Assembly: GCF_900188345.1 (NCBI RefSeq)
Contig: NZ_FZOD01000015.1
Span: 62,001-126,000, forward strand
Direction: 5' to 3'
DNA from: Streptosporangium subroseum
GTDB taxonomy: Bacteria; Actinomycetota; Actinomycetes; Streptosporangiales; Streptosporangiaceae
DNA length: 64,000 nt
Below, in pieces: positions 13,201 to 17,918 of the stretch (position 1 is the first letter of the stretch; the number at the start of each line of letters is the position of its first letter). Both the position numbers and the translations under genes were made by a program. The notes beneath the pieces are model-generated. The model saw only the letters and a list, made by a program, of their open reading frames with translations. It made no database searches and was not told where the DNA came from.

Positions 13201-16200
13201 GGGCGGTAGAGGACGCCGAAGGGTGTGTCCCCGGAGACGAAGACCGCGTCGAGGCCGCCGTCGTCGGCGTGGCCGTTCCAGGTGGTGGCCACGCGGTAGC
13301 CGTGCCGGACGGCGAGGGCGTGCAGGGTCTCGGGATCGGTGTCGTCCGCCGGGGTGGCGGGGCGGCTGCCGTCCTCAAGGGCGTACAGCGCGGTGAGGTC
13401 CTCGGTGAGCCGGGCGTTGGGGAGGCCGGTGACCCGGAGCCGGACGGGCCGGGCGGCCAGGCGGGCGTCGAGCGCGTCGAGGCCGCCGAGGTCGTCCCAG
13501 CGGATCTCCTCCGCGCCGGCCAGGACCGACGCCCCGTCTCCGTCCGCCACGACGGCGACGCCCGACGTGACGGCGACGCCCGGCGTGACGGCGACGTCCG
13601 ACGTGACGGCGACGCCCGACGTGACGGCGACGCCCGACGTGACGGCGACGCCCGACGTGACGACACCCGGTGCGGCAGGGGCACTCGGCATCGCGGCGGT
13701 GCTCGATGCGGCGAGATCAGCCGGTGGGACGGCATCCGAGGTGGCGGGGACGCCCGGTGTGACGGCGGTCCGCTTCCGCAGCACCACGTCGTAGCGGTAC
13801 CGGGTCAGCTCGTTGTGGTGGGCTCCCCGCTTGATGCGGATGTCGGCCTCGAAATCCTCCAGCGTCCCGAAGAAGTCGGGGTCGAGCAGCAGCTCGCCCT
13901 CCCAGGCCACGGTCCGCTCGACGGCCGCCAGCAGGGCCTGCTTGTCCTCGGGGTCGGCGCCGCGCCGGGTCTCGACGGCGGCTCGCAGGCAGCGCAGCAG
14001 GCGCAGGTTCCGTACGTCGCCGACAAAGAGGCTGCCACCGGGGGCCAGGAGCGTCCTGGCCTTGCGCAGCACGTCCGCCAGATATTCGGCGCTCGGGAAG
14101 TACTGGGCGACGGAGTTGACGATCACGGTGTCGAAGAAGCCCGTGGGGAGTCCGGTGACGTCGTGCGCGGGCTGGGCGCGCAGTTCCACCCGTCCGGCCA
14201 GCTCCGGCACCGCGTCGACCTGGACGCGCAGTACCCGTACCGCCTCCTCGGAGAGGTCCGTGCCCCAGTAGGTCTCGCAGCCGGATGCGACGCGGGAGAG
14301 GATGAGCCCGCTGCCGACGCCGATCTCCATCACCCGGCGCGGCCGTAGCTCCTCGATGCGGCCGATCGTGGCGTCCCTCCACTCCCGCATCTCCGCGACC
14401 GGGATGGGCAGGCCGTCGTACATGCTGTTCCAGCCCGCGAAGTTCTCCTGGAAACCCTCGGAGCCAGCGGCGGAGTAGAGCAGCTCGTGGAGGTCCTTCC
14501 ACTCCTCCACCTGCTCGGTCTCGTCGTGGCCCGCCTCGGCTTCGAGCGATGGGACGACGTAGGCGGCCAGCCGCCGGTCGCCGGGCCGGTCCTCGCGGAC
14601 CACGACCGCGACCTGGTCCACGGCCGGGTGCCCCCGCAGTACGGACTCGATCTCACCGGGCTCGATCCGGAATCCGCGGATCTTCACCTGCGCGTCGACG
14701 CGGCCGAGATACTCCAGCCGCCCGTCGGGCTTCCAGCGCGCCAGGTCGCCCGTACGGTACAGCCGCTCCCCCGCCGCTCCGAAGGGGTCGGCGACGAACC
14801 GCTCGGCGGTCAGGTCAGGGCGGCCGAGGTAGCCGCGTGCCAGCCCCTCGCCGCCGAGGTACAGCTCACCCGAGACCCCCGCGGGGACGGGTCGCAGACG
14901 TCCGTCGAGCACGTAGGCCCGCGTGCCCGGGTCGGGGACGCCGATGGGCACGATGGAGCCGGACGGGATGTCGGGGTCGCACAGGCCGAGGGTGGAGTTG
15001 GTGGTCGCCTCGGTCGGACCGTAGGCGTTGAACATCATCCGGCCACGCGCATAGCGGCCGACCAGCTCGGGCGAGACGCGTTCCGTACCGGCCAGCAGGG
15101 TGGCGGCGGGCGGCAGGTGGACGTCGTCCGGCATGGCGGCGAGCAGGGCCGGAGGCAGGATCATGAAGGTGATGCCGTTGGCGTTCGCGTAGTCGGTGAG
15201 CGGCGCGCCGGGCACCCGGCGTTCGGCCGGTACGACGACGAGGCGGCCACCGGAGAGCAGGCCGAGGCACAGGTCCCAGAAGGCCACGTCGAAACTGGGC
15301 GAGGCGAACTGCAGGACGCGGCTGTCCGGCCCGATGCCGAAGCGCTCGCTCTGGGTGGCCACGAGCTTGGCGACCCCGGCGTGGGAGAGCACGACGCCCT
15401 TGGGGCGGCCGGTGGAACCCGAGGTGTAGATCACATATGCCGCGTTGAGGATGGACAGCGGTCCCCGGTCGGTCTCCGCCGGGTCGTGGCTCGGGCGGGC
15501 CTCCAACTCCAGCGCCGTCTCCTGCGCGTCGAGGACCATCGGCTCCATGCCGTCGCACGCGGGGATGTCCGTCACCGTGTCGGCGGTGGTGACCAGGCAG
15601 GCGGGCGCGGCGTCGGCCAGCATGTAGGCGATGCGGTCGGCCGGGTAGTCGGTGTCGACCGGCAGGTAGGCGGCGCCGGACTTCAGGACGGCCACCTCTG
15701 CGACGATCAGCTCGGCCGACCGGGGCAGGGCCAGGGCCACCACGCGCTCGGGCCCGGCGCCACGCGCGATCAGCGCGTGGGCCAGCCGGTTGGCACGTTC
15801 GTCCAGCTCGGCGTAGGTGAGACGGGTTTCCTCGAAGACCAGGGCGACGGCGTCCGGCCGCAGGCGGACCTGCTCGGCGAACATCTCCGGCCAGGTGCGC
15901 AGCGGGACGAGGTGGTCGGTGTTGTTCCACTCGACGAGAATCCGGTGCCGTTCCTCGCCGCTCAGCAGCTCCAGTTCACCGACGGGGGTGTCCGGCCTGG
16001 CCAGTCCGTCGGCCAGCAGCGTCGCGTAGTGGCCCAGCAGCCGATCGACGGTCGCGGCCTCGAACAGGTCGGGACGGTAGCGCATCCGCGCCTCTCCCGC
16101 CGAGACCTCCAGCGCCACATCCAGCGCTCCCGCGGTCTCCCCCGCCCCGGCGCCGGTCCCCGCGCTGAAACCGGTTCCCGCGCCGGTGTCTGTCCCAAAA

Positions 16201-16718
16201 CCGGCACCCATGCCTGTGCCGGTACCGGTGCCGGTGCCGGTATCCGTGCCCGTACCGGTGTCCGTGTCGGCATCTGTGTCCGTACCGGTGCCCATGCCCA
16301 TGCCGGTGTCCGTGCTGAAGCCCGCGTTGAAGAACAGCCCGCCGCCGCGTGTGGGTTCCGGCCGCAGCCCGGCCACGAGCGCGGACAGCGGCATCCGGTG
16401 CGCCCGCGCCTCCCCGCAGGCGTCGGCCACGCGTCGTACCAGCTCACCGAAGCTCGTGTCGCCACTCAGCCCGACCCGCACCGGTAGCCCCTCGTACCCG
16501 ACGCAGATGTCATTCACCCCGCCGTAGCGGTGCAACAGCGCGACGTACGCGGCGAACAGGGACGCCTCGGGCGCGGTGACGGCGAGTGTGCGGCTGCGCG
16601 TCTCCAGGTCCTCGGCGGGCGGCAACCGGTACGGGAAGTCGACCGGGAGGGCCGTCTCCTGCGGAAGCGGAGCGAGTCGTCGACCCCAGTACGCCGTCAC
16701 ATCTTCAATAGCGGACAC
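1..16718 (-). CDS. Multimodular nonribosomal peptide synthetase, hydroxamate siderophore type (3' end outside window)
   Basis: About 5,570 codons are visible and the frame stays open to the left edge, so the C-terminus is missing. Domain order is half-condensation, A1-MT1-T1, C2-A2-T2, C3-A3-MT2-T3, C4-A4-T4, C5(partial). It assembles a peptide of at least five residues in the cytoplasm. The N-methyltransferases are inserted between adenylation cores A8 and A9 (SAM motif MEIGVGSGL in MT1, LEIGVGSGL in MT2). Specificity residues read by eye are module 1 DVWILGATN (unassigned), module 2 DVWHFSLVD (Ser), module 3 DMENLGLIN (N5-hydroxyornithine) and module 4 DGEDVGMVD (basic, ornithine-like). GTG at 16718 is chosen because GGGAGG lies 11 nt upstream; an in-frame ATG at 16757 has no good Shine-Dalgarno. 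The gene is divergent from the siderophore permeases across iron boxes, so iron repression is inferred. The architecture resembles scabichelin-type synthetases, which is an inference. Confidence 0.95.
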   Translation of the reverse strand, partial: MSAIEDVTAYWGRRLAPLPQETALPVDFPYRLPPAEDLETRSRTLAVTAPEASLFAAYVALLHRYGGVNDICVGYEGLPVRVGLSGDTSFGELVRRVADACGEARAHRMPLSALVAGLRPEPTRGGGLFFNAGFSTDTGMGMGTGTDTDADTDTGTGTDTGTGTGTGTGMGAGFGTDTGAGTGFSAGTGAGAGETAGALDVALEVSAGEARMRYRPDLFEAATVDRLLGHYATLLADGLARPDTPVGELELLSGEERHRILVEWNNTDHLVPLRTWPEMFAEQVRLRPDAVALVFEETRLTYAELDERANRLAHALIARGAGPERVVALALPRSAELIVAEVAVLKSGAAYLPVDTDYPADRIAYMLADAAPACLVTTADTVTDIPACDGMEPMVLDAQETALELEARPSHDPAETDRGPLSILNAAYVIYTSGSTGRPKGVVLSHAGVAKLVATQSERFGIGPDSRVLQFASPSFDVAFWDLCLGLLSGGRLVVVPAERRVPGAPLTDYANANGITFMILPPALLAAMPDDVHLPPAATLLAGTERVSPELVGRYARGRMMFNAYGPTEATTNSTLGLCDPDIPSGSIVPIGVPDPGTRAYVLDGRLRPVPAGVSGELYLGGEGLARGYLGRPDLTAERFVADPFGAAGERLYRTGDLARWKPDGRLEYLGRVDAQVKIRGFRIEPGEIESVLRGHPAVDQVAVVVREDRPGDRRLAAYVVPSLEAEAGHDETEQVEEWKDLHELLYSAAGSEGFQENFAGWNSMYDGLPIPVAEMREWRDATIGRIEELRPRRVMEIGVGSGLILSRVASGCETYWGTDLSEEAVRVLRVQVDAVPELAGRVELRAQPAHDVTGLPTGFFDTVIVNSVAQYFPSAEYLADVLRKARTLLAPGGSLFVGDVRNLRLLRCLRAAVETRRGADPEDKQALLAAVERTVAWEGELLLDPDFFGTLEDFEADIRIKRGAHHNELTRYRYDVVLRKRTAVTPGVPATSDAVPPADLAASSTAAMPSAPAAPGVVTSGVAVTSGVAVTSGVAVTSDVAVTPGVAVTSGVAVVADGDGASVLAGAEEIRWDDLGGLDALDARLAARPVRLRVTGLPNARLTEDLTALYALEDGSRPATPADDTDPETLHALAVRHGYRVATTWNGHADDGGLDAVFVSGDTPFGVLYRPAGTFPPANRPVPFRDVTALMKTLRSYGAEWLPDYMVPSAFVPLDRLPVTPSGKLDGAALPVPDYAALSSGRAPRDAREELLCALYAEALGLRSVSIDDDFFALGGDSIIAIQLLIRVRGAGLQLTARDIFRYRTVAALAPIAVDRTDAGHAGNAADPGNARNAGHAGHAGHAGHAGHAGHTAGPGQTGNAGHAGRTASDTPLVEVTAAELAEVQGDHPVTVEDLLPLSPLQEGFFFHSLVDGSDGDAYVVQQVIELAGPVDGEVLRRAAQNLLDRHAPLRACFRQLPDGRPVQIVAGRLEVPWHEVDLSGRDAEAQPPLVDAVTAGERARRFDLARPPLVRCALVRLGHDRSLLVLTFHHIVADGWSLPVLHRELMASYGAVPAALPEAAPYREYLRRLSAADRDAARAAWRTALAGLDEPTRLVDVPADGSPLRSEQVRVELSERVTARLAARAREHGVTLGAVVQSAWGLLLGRLTGRQDVVFGTTVSGRDAEVDGIESMVGLFINTLPTRFRWEPADTLAGLVGRLQDEQAGLLDHQHLGLAELQRIAGLAGGGELFDTLVVFENYPSGTGLADPSGTVRITGHEFHDAVHYPLTLIVKPGRRLDLRLKHHVRRLDGEAVRRIADRLTRILQALAADPGQIVADVDLLSDEERARALPEGESRHIPETTLAAAFEAQVLRTPQATAVVYDGETLTYEELDARAEALALRLRARGAGPERVVAVAVPRSAELMVALLGVLKSGAAYLPVDTDYPADRMAYMLTDSGARTVVTTAATAPRLPEADGLTPLVLDTPADPPVLPVSAALSAPSVSADASVLSTPSGPPASAVPIAPAVPAAPAVPATTVGPADGGRSVDSVPVAAGPDDPAYLIYTSGSTGRPKGVVVTHRAIVNRLAWMQGEYGLRADDRVLQKTPSSFDVSVWEFFWALCEGAAVVLAKPDGHRDPSYLAALIREQRITTMHFVPSMLEAFLGADEITDDPSWAVSLRRVFSSGEALPGAASARWRALTGVPLHNLYGPTEAAVDVTYHAYDGSADTTVPIGRPVWNAGLRVLDSCLRPVPTGVPGELYLTGVQLARGYHARPGLTAERFTADPYGPAGGRMYRTGDLVRRREDGAVEYLGRTDRQVKLRGNRIELGEIEAALTGRPAVAQAAVNIHGSMLVAYIVPARNRQDPFDVAALRAALADALPAPMVPEAYVVLDALPLTPSGKLDRNALPAPQVVRAEARAPRDERERALTEIFAAVLKLDEVGVDDDFFMLGGDSITSIGVSSRARRAGLELNPRDVFEHRTPAGLAVAATVAATTVTAAGPHDPGVVFALTGEETERVHRLGGSVEDIWPLAPLQEGLFFHSTYDDGALDVYTVHESFDVATRLDAGRLRTATRALLARNPSLRAGFTSDGLRQPVQFIVGDPEIPLEEVDLSALPAAVQDVRLRELMDEERTRRFDLSRPLLFRMLLIRLGEARGDRLVIGRHLLLWDGWSAWLFLDQLFALYENDGDGRGLPDPGSYRDYLTWLEAQDAEVATRAWRAALGGLDEPTLLAAGQGLEPVIPESLDADLPADLGDRLRDATRRHGLTLNTVFNTAWGLALAGATGRTDVVFGTTVAGRPSEVPDVENVIGMFLNTVPARIAFKADEPVLELLRRVQGERLALMPYEYLGLGVLQAETGHRQLFDTLFVLRNSDTEERLAELSDRYGATAVANVDATHYPVNLIVTPGERIRITLAHRPDVIARPRAQTLLDRFTLLLERLVADLDAPAGRLDPLLPAERVALEREWAEGRVPVPRETVADLLAAQAVRTPEATALVFGDAGVTYAELDARINRMARLLLARGAAPEKIVALGLPRSIDMVVALFAVLRTGAAYLPLELDYPDDRLTMMLVDARPALLLCTAAVSARLEGGASGAPGASVGSGVPGAVGIPSASDALRAPGGLVGPDVSGAPDVPRVSLDDPATAEELAGLSGDPVTEADRPLFSLEHPAYVIYTSGSTGRPKGVVTPYRGLTNMQLNHQKEIFAPAIASAGGRRLRVAHTVSFAFDMSWEELLWLVEGHEVHVCDEELRRDAGALVAYCETHRIDVVNVTPTYAHLLIEEGLLEGHRPPLVLLGGEAVSETVWSRLRDTEGTYGYNLYGPTEYTINTLGGGTDDSPTSTVGRPIRGTRAHILDAWLRPVPDGVPGELYIAGIGLARGYLDRPGLTAERFVADPYGESGERMYRTGDLVRRRADGNLDFLGRTDDQVKIRGYRVELGEIETVLAGHPQVAQAAVIARDDPSAPGTQRLVGYVVPAELTGEERESAERERIDEWQEIYSDEYEQISTAVFTEDFAGWDSSYDGRPIPLEHMREWREQTVARIRELSPRRILEIGVGSGLLLSRLAPEAEAYWATDFAAPVIRKIGEDLRRDPELAAKVELRCRPAHVTEGLPTGYFDTIVINSVIQYFPSIDHLTEVIRGAMGLLAPGGALFVGDVRNLRQARAFHTGIQLTRAGKDADPEHVRRAVERNLALEKELLVDPDYFTTLGFGVDLRTKRGHHHNELTRYRYDAVLYHGEADVRLGDEPVLDWADGQVWAGGLARHLRERRPERLRVTGVPDARAASERGAATTGGVEPEALHELGAREGYRLLTTWSREPGRYDAVFVRGEFRVTAGLYPTGGGAAPYANTPTATRGTGGLIRRLREDLRQQLPDYMVPASFVTLDRLPMNDNGKLDVRALPDAEPPVPLAGGRGPQTAQEEVLCRLFAEVLVLPKVGAEDNFFDLGGHSLLATRLISRARTELGAELAIRDLFEAPTPALLAGRADAGRPARAAVTPTAERPERVPVSPAQRRLWLAERLSGGDAYHFPLVFRLRGELDTVALHRALRDVADRHEALRTVFAEHEGEPYQLVVPVGEAEPYFTVEDCPPEELDARIGAAVGRPFDLGTELPLRAEVLRVAPDDHVVAIVLHHITTDEWSDRPFLADLDTAYLARREGGAPRWAPLPVQYADYTLWQQRLLGDPADPGSEGARQLAFWTKALTGLPEEIPLPLDRTRPAEPTGRAGTVRTELPAETAQALRALCAETGTSMFMLLHAAVATLLHRMGSGTDIPLGAPIAGRTDSALDDLVGFFVNTLVLRTDLSGDPTFTELLTRVRDADLAVFEHQDMPFERIVEAVNPPREPGRNPLFQVMMGYHYRPDGDPHVLDLPTTWWPARIETAKFDLDFTFVDHAGENRVTLLLEYAEDLADQGTAQALADRTVALLGRLAADPGRPISRVPVLTEQEREASLSAWNDTARPVERRTVPELFADAARRRGDQVALVTDGRRMTFDELSAEVDRIAGLLLRRGLGAESVVGLALPRAEMVPAILGVLTAGAAYLPLDPGYPAERLEYMLDDAAPVCVLTTSAIAPGLPAGRTDLLMLDDPRTLAEPASRSREAASDDDIDDARIVVERAGHSGDRLPVPGIHTLPSSSISGTGTLPSFPDVHALPSASVSSTRALPSSVAYVIYTSGSTGRPKGVLGTHGGLSNLFGSNREDLIEPARRAAGRETLRAVHAASFSFDGSWEPMLWLLAGHQLHVVDETTMTDPAALLAYLADERIDYVDVTPTYLQEMVHHGFLDPGRPRPGVIVVGGEATPASLWNRLCALPGTVVHDMYGPTESAVDAYGWHSAGQHDRDPHESGGHDGDPHESGRHDGDRHDGDWHESGRYDEDPHESGRHDGERHDGPAQGAGRPGPWAAPVANTRAHVLDAALQPVPVGVPGELYVAGEGLARGYLGRSGLTAERFVADPFGTPGSRMYRTGDLVRRRADGTLAFLGRADDQVKLRGFRIELGEIEAVLSTHPDVAQAAVAIREDVPGARRLVAYVVPPSGSRSGAHPDAHSSPSIDPAKLRAHVAAVLPEHMVPAAFVQLQALPRSIGGKLDRRALPSPDSAAVTSGRRPRDAREEILCELFAAVLGVDRVGVDDDFFALGGHSLLAMRLISRIRTALGAEITLRAIFEAPTVARLAERLREEREEETGGMPVLAPAVRPELLPLSFAQRRLWVLYRLEGPSPVYNIPMAWRLSGPLNPEVLGAAVRDLAIRHESLRTVFPERDGHPHQLVLDPGLVRVVTRTEQVTEDELPGRLAEAAGQGFELDREPPLRAWVFRVAPQEHVLLLVVHHIAGDEWSDRPLWDDLATAYRARIEGGAPRWAPLPVQYADYTLWHRDVLGDAGDPGSPQARRLAFWQRALAGLPEELSLPADRPRPQESSHRGGAVGLTLDPELERGLRGLARDQGVSMFMVAQAAVAALLHRLGAGEDIPLGAPISGRVDESLEDLVGFFVNSLVLRTDLSGAPTFGELLARVRETDLAAYEHQDLPFERLVEAINPTRSLARHPLFQVMVVYLTGQGAAPDLPELSARPEPLSQETAKFDLSFDFIEQGDGNGIQGWI
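1240..4800 (-). other. NRPS module 4: C4, A4 (ornithine-like), T4
   Basis: The C4 active site reads HHITTDEWS, with E in place of the usual G. A4 specificity residues read D G E D V G M V D. The two acidic pocket residues (E239 and D278 in GrsA numbering) suggest a basic side chain such as ornithine; arginine or lysine cannot be excluded. T4 has LGGHSL near 1,370. A4 carries two low-complexity inserts: a Ser/Leu/Pro stretch before core A3 (about 2,790-2,970) and a His/Asp-rich repeat between cores A5 and A6 (about 2,100-2,300). Confidence 0.75.
2100..2300 (-). repeat. In-frame His/Asp-rich minisatellite in NRPS A4
   Basis: About 50 residues consist of repeats of the kind H-D-G-D and P-H-E-S-G-R, encoded by imperfect ~30-bp DNA units. 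They are placed between adenylation cores A5 and A6. About twelve histidines fall in this stretch. Flanking A-domain cores are intact, so the insert is tolerated as a surface loop. Confidence 0.8.
4820..9290 (-). other. NRPS module 3: C3 (altered active site), A3 (hydroxyornithine), N-methyltransferase, T3
   Basis: The C3 motif reads R-H-L-L-L-W-D-G-W-S near 8,755-8,790. Aligned on the D-G pair, the second histidine of HHxxxDG is replaced by leucine. A3 specificity residues read D M E N L G L I N, the code known for N5-hydroxyornithine in coelichelin-type synthetases. MT2 spans about 6,330-5,560 with the SAM motif near 6,100-6,150. T3 has the LGGHSL form near 4,940. The post-MT segment is a paralogue of that in module 1 (both contain LRVTG-[VL]-P-[ND]-AR), so the two A-MT cassettes are probably duplicates. 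Confidence 0.8.
9330..12600 (-). other. NRPS module 2: C2, A2 (Ser), T2
   Basis: C2 begins with PLSPLQEGFFFHS and has an intact HHIVADGWS active site near 12,110-12,135. A2 carries YTSGSTGRPKG near 10,570-10,600. Its specificity residues read D V W H F S L V D, the familiar serine code. T2 has LGGDSI near 9,410. No separate epimerase domain (about 450 residues) fits between T1 and C2 or between T2 and C3, although the GGDSI form of T1 and T2 is usually seen before epimerising or dual-function domains. Stereochemistry therefore cannot be read from architecture alone. Confidence 0.8.
12655..12745 (-). repeat. In-frame 9-bp tandem repeat (Ala-Gly-His) between T1 and C2
   Basis: The plus strand shows about six near-perfect copies of gcccggcgt. 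In the NRPS frame they encode A-G-H triplets in the inter-domain linker after T1. Confidence 0.9.
13555..13665 (-). repeat. In-frame 18-bp tandem repeat (Ser-Gly-Val-Ala-Val-Thr) after MT1
   Basis: About six copies of gacgtgacggcgacgccc, with point variants, encode S/P-G/D-V-A-V-T hexapeptides just after MT1 and before the remaining A-domain part. Confidence 0.9.
16140..16325 (-). repeat. In-frame Gly-Thr/Asp-rich repeat inside the half-C domain
   Basis: Hexanucleotide-like units (ggtaccgg/ccggtgtc variants) encode a run of G-T, D-T, G-M and G-A dipeptides of about 55 residues. It splits the half-condensation domain after LFFNAGF and before ALDVALEVSAG. Confidence 0.85.
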
Positions 16719-16779
16719 AGGTGACCGAGCCTCCCAAGCTGCGCAGAACCGGCCCATGTCGAGCCACGACCGCACATAC

Positions 16780-16798
16780 TAAGGTAAGCATTACCTAA
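16780..16798. promoter_or_regulatory. Iron box 1 (DmdR/IdeR-type operator)
   Basis: TAAGGTAAGCATTACCTAA matches the actinobacterial iron-box consensus (TTAGGTTAGGCTAACCTAA) at 14 of 19 positions and is strongly palindromic. It lies 62 bp upstream of the NRPS start, so Fe(II)-dependent repression of the synthetase is expected. Confidence 0.85.
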
Positions 16799-16847
16799 GT
16801 AGATAGACCCCCACCGCGAGAGGCCCTACAGTCCTGGACGTTAAAGT

Positions 16848-16866
16848 TAAGGACTGCCTAACCTAA
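16848..16866. promoter_or_regulatory. Iron box 2 (DmdR/IdeR-type operator)
   Basis: TAAGGACTGCCTAACCTAA matches the iron-box consensus at 14 of 19 positions, with a perfect right half. It ends 26 bp before the first permease start and probably controls the transporter operon. Confidence 0.75.
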
Positions 16867-16892
16867 GGAAGTCGAAAAGTGGAGACAGCTCG

Positions 16893-17918
16893 GTGACCCG
16901 GAACGAGAGGCTGCGCCCGGCCTTTCTCGTGGCGCTGCTCAGCGCCGTCCTCGTCGCGCTCTGCCTGCTGTCGATCGCGCTCGGCGCCCGGAGCATCCCC
17001 TTCGACCAGGTCGTCAGGGCGCTGTTCGGCCAACCGGGCAGCGAGCTCATCGAGAACGTCATCTGGTCGGTGCGGGTGCCACGCACCGCGCTCGGCCTCA
17101 CGGCCGGCGCCGCCCTCGGACTGTCCGGCGCGCTCATGCAGGCGCTGACCCGCAACCCGCTCGCCGACCCGGGCCTGCTGGGCGTCAGCGCCGGCGCCTC
17201 CTTCGCGATCGTGCTGTCGGTCGCGGTGTTCGGGCTGGGATCGCTGTTCGAATACATCTGGTTCGCGTTCGCGGGCGCGCTCATCGCGAGCGTTCTGGTC
17301 TTTCTGCTGGGCAGGCTGGGGCGCTCCGGCCTGACGCCGGTCAAACTCGCGCTCGCCGGGGTCGCCGTGACCTCGCTGCTGTCCTCGATCACCAGTGCCG
17401 TCGTTCTGACCAACCCCGAGGCGCTCAACCGCTACCGCTTCTGGGCGGCCGGTTCGCTCGCCGACCAGGGCGGCGACGTGGTGCTCCAGATCCTGCCGTT
17501 CGTCGCCGCCGGCGCGGCGCTGGCACTGGCCTGCGCGCCCGCGCTCAACAGCCTGGCGCTCGGCGACGACGTGGCCGCCTCGCTGGGGCAGCGGCTCGGT
17601 CTCATCCGACTTCAGGGGGTAATCGCGATCACGCTGCTCACCGGCGCGGCGGTGACCGTCATCGGCCCCGTCGTCTTCATCGGGCTGGTGGTCCCGCACC
17701 TCGCCCGGATCCTCGTCCAACACGTAGGGCTGGGCCCCGACCACCGCTGGCTGCTACCGCTGTCGGCGGTGCTCGCGCCCTGCATGCTGCTGGCCGCGGA
17801 CATCGTCGGACGGGTCATCGAACGGCCCCTCGAGATCCAGGCCGGGATCCTCGTCGCCCTGATCGGCGGCCCGTTCTTCATCGCCATGGTCCGCCGGCGC
17901 CGACTCGCGGAGGTGTGA
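16893..17918 (+). CDS. FecCD-family iron-siderophore ABC permease, subunit 1
   Basis: The 341-residue integral membrane protein has a hydrophobic pattern and motifs of the FecCD/BtuC family: LGLTAGAALGLSGALMQALTRNPLADPGLLGVS-type core, then the GPVVFIGLVVPHLAR loop that contacts the ATPase. Start is GTG at 16893. It forms the membrane channel with the next gene and is energised by the ATPase at 19149. The gene is divergent from the NRPS behind iron box 2, so it probably imports the cognate ferric hydroxamate. The stop codon overlaps the next start (GTGA), indicating translational coupling. No substrate-binding lipoprotein is adjacent. Confidence 0.95.
   Translation: MTRNERLRPAFLVALLSAVLVALCLLSIALGARSIPFDQVVRALFGQPGSELIENVIWSVRVPRTALGLTAGAALGLSGALMQALTRNPLADPGLLGVSAGASFAIVLSVAVFGLGSLFEYIWFAFAGALIASVLVFLLGRLGRSGLTPVKLALAGVAVTSLLSSITSAVVLTNPEALNRYRFWAAGSLADQGGDVVLQILPFVAAGAALALACAPALNSLALGDDVAASLGQRLGLIRLQGVIAITLLTGAAVTVIGPVVFIGLVVPHLARILVQHVGLGPDHRWLLPLSAVLAPCMLLAADIVGRVIERPLEIQAGILVALIGGPFFIAMVRRRRLAEV

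Larger units (their letters stand above)
12790..16718 (-). other. NRPS module 1: half-C, A1, N-methyltransferase, T1
   Basis: The first ~230 residues match only the C-terminal half of a condensation domain (YW...LFAAYVALLHRYGG...FGELVRRV) and lack the HHxxxDG half. A1 has YTSGSTGRPKG near 15,405-15,440, AYGPTEAT near 15,020 and RGFRIEPGEIE near 14,660-14,690. The MT domain spans about 14,560-13,790. Cores A9/A10 (YMVP, SGKLDG) follow near 13,110-13,035. The T1 serine is in LGGDSI near 12,885. Specificity residues read D V W I L G A T N, which I cannot match to a known code. As the N-methylated first module in a locus with a formyltransferase, N-methyl-N5-formyl-N5-hydroxyornithine is the best guess from position alone. 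Confidence 0.75.

Noticed and set aside
12600..13670. Tandem repeats considered as a CRISPR array
   Set aside because: Units are 9-18 bp, contiguous without spacers and in frame with the NRPS.
11199..14348. 1,049-codon plus-strand open frame
   Set aside because: Antisense shadow of module 1 and C2; no motifs.
14487..16487. 666-codon plus-strand open frame
   Set aside because: Antisense shadow of A1 and the half-C domain.
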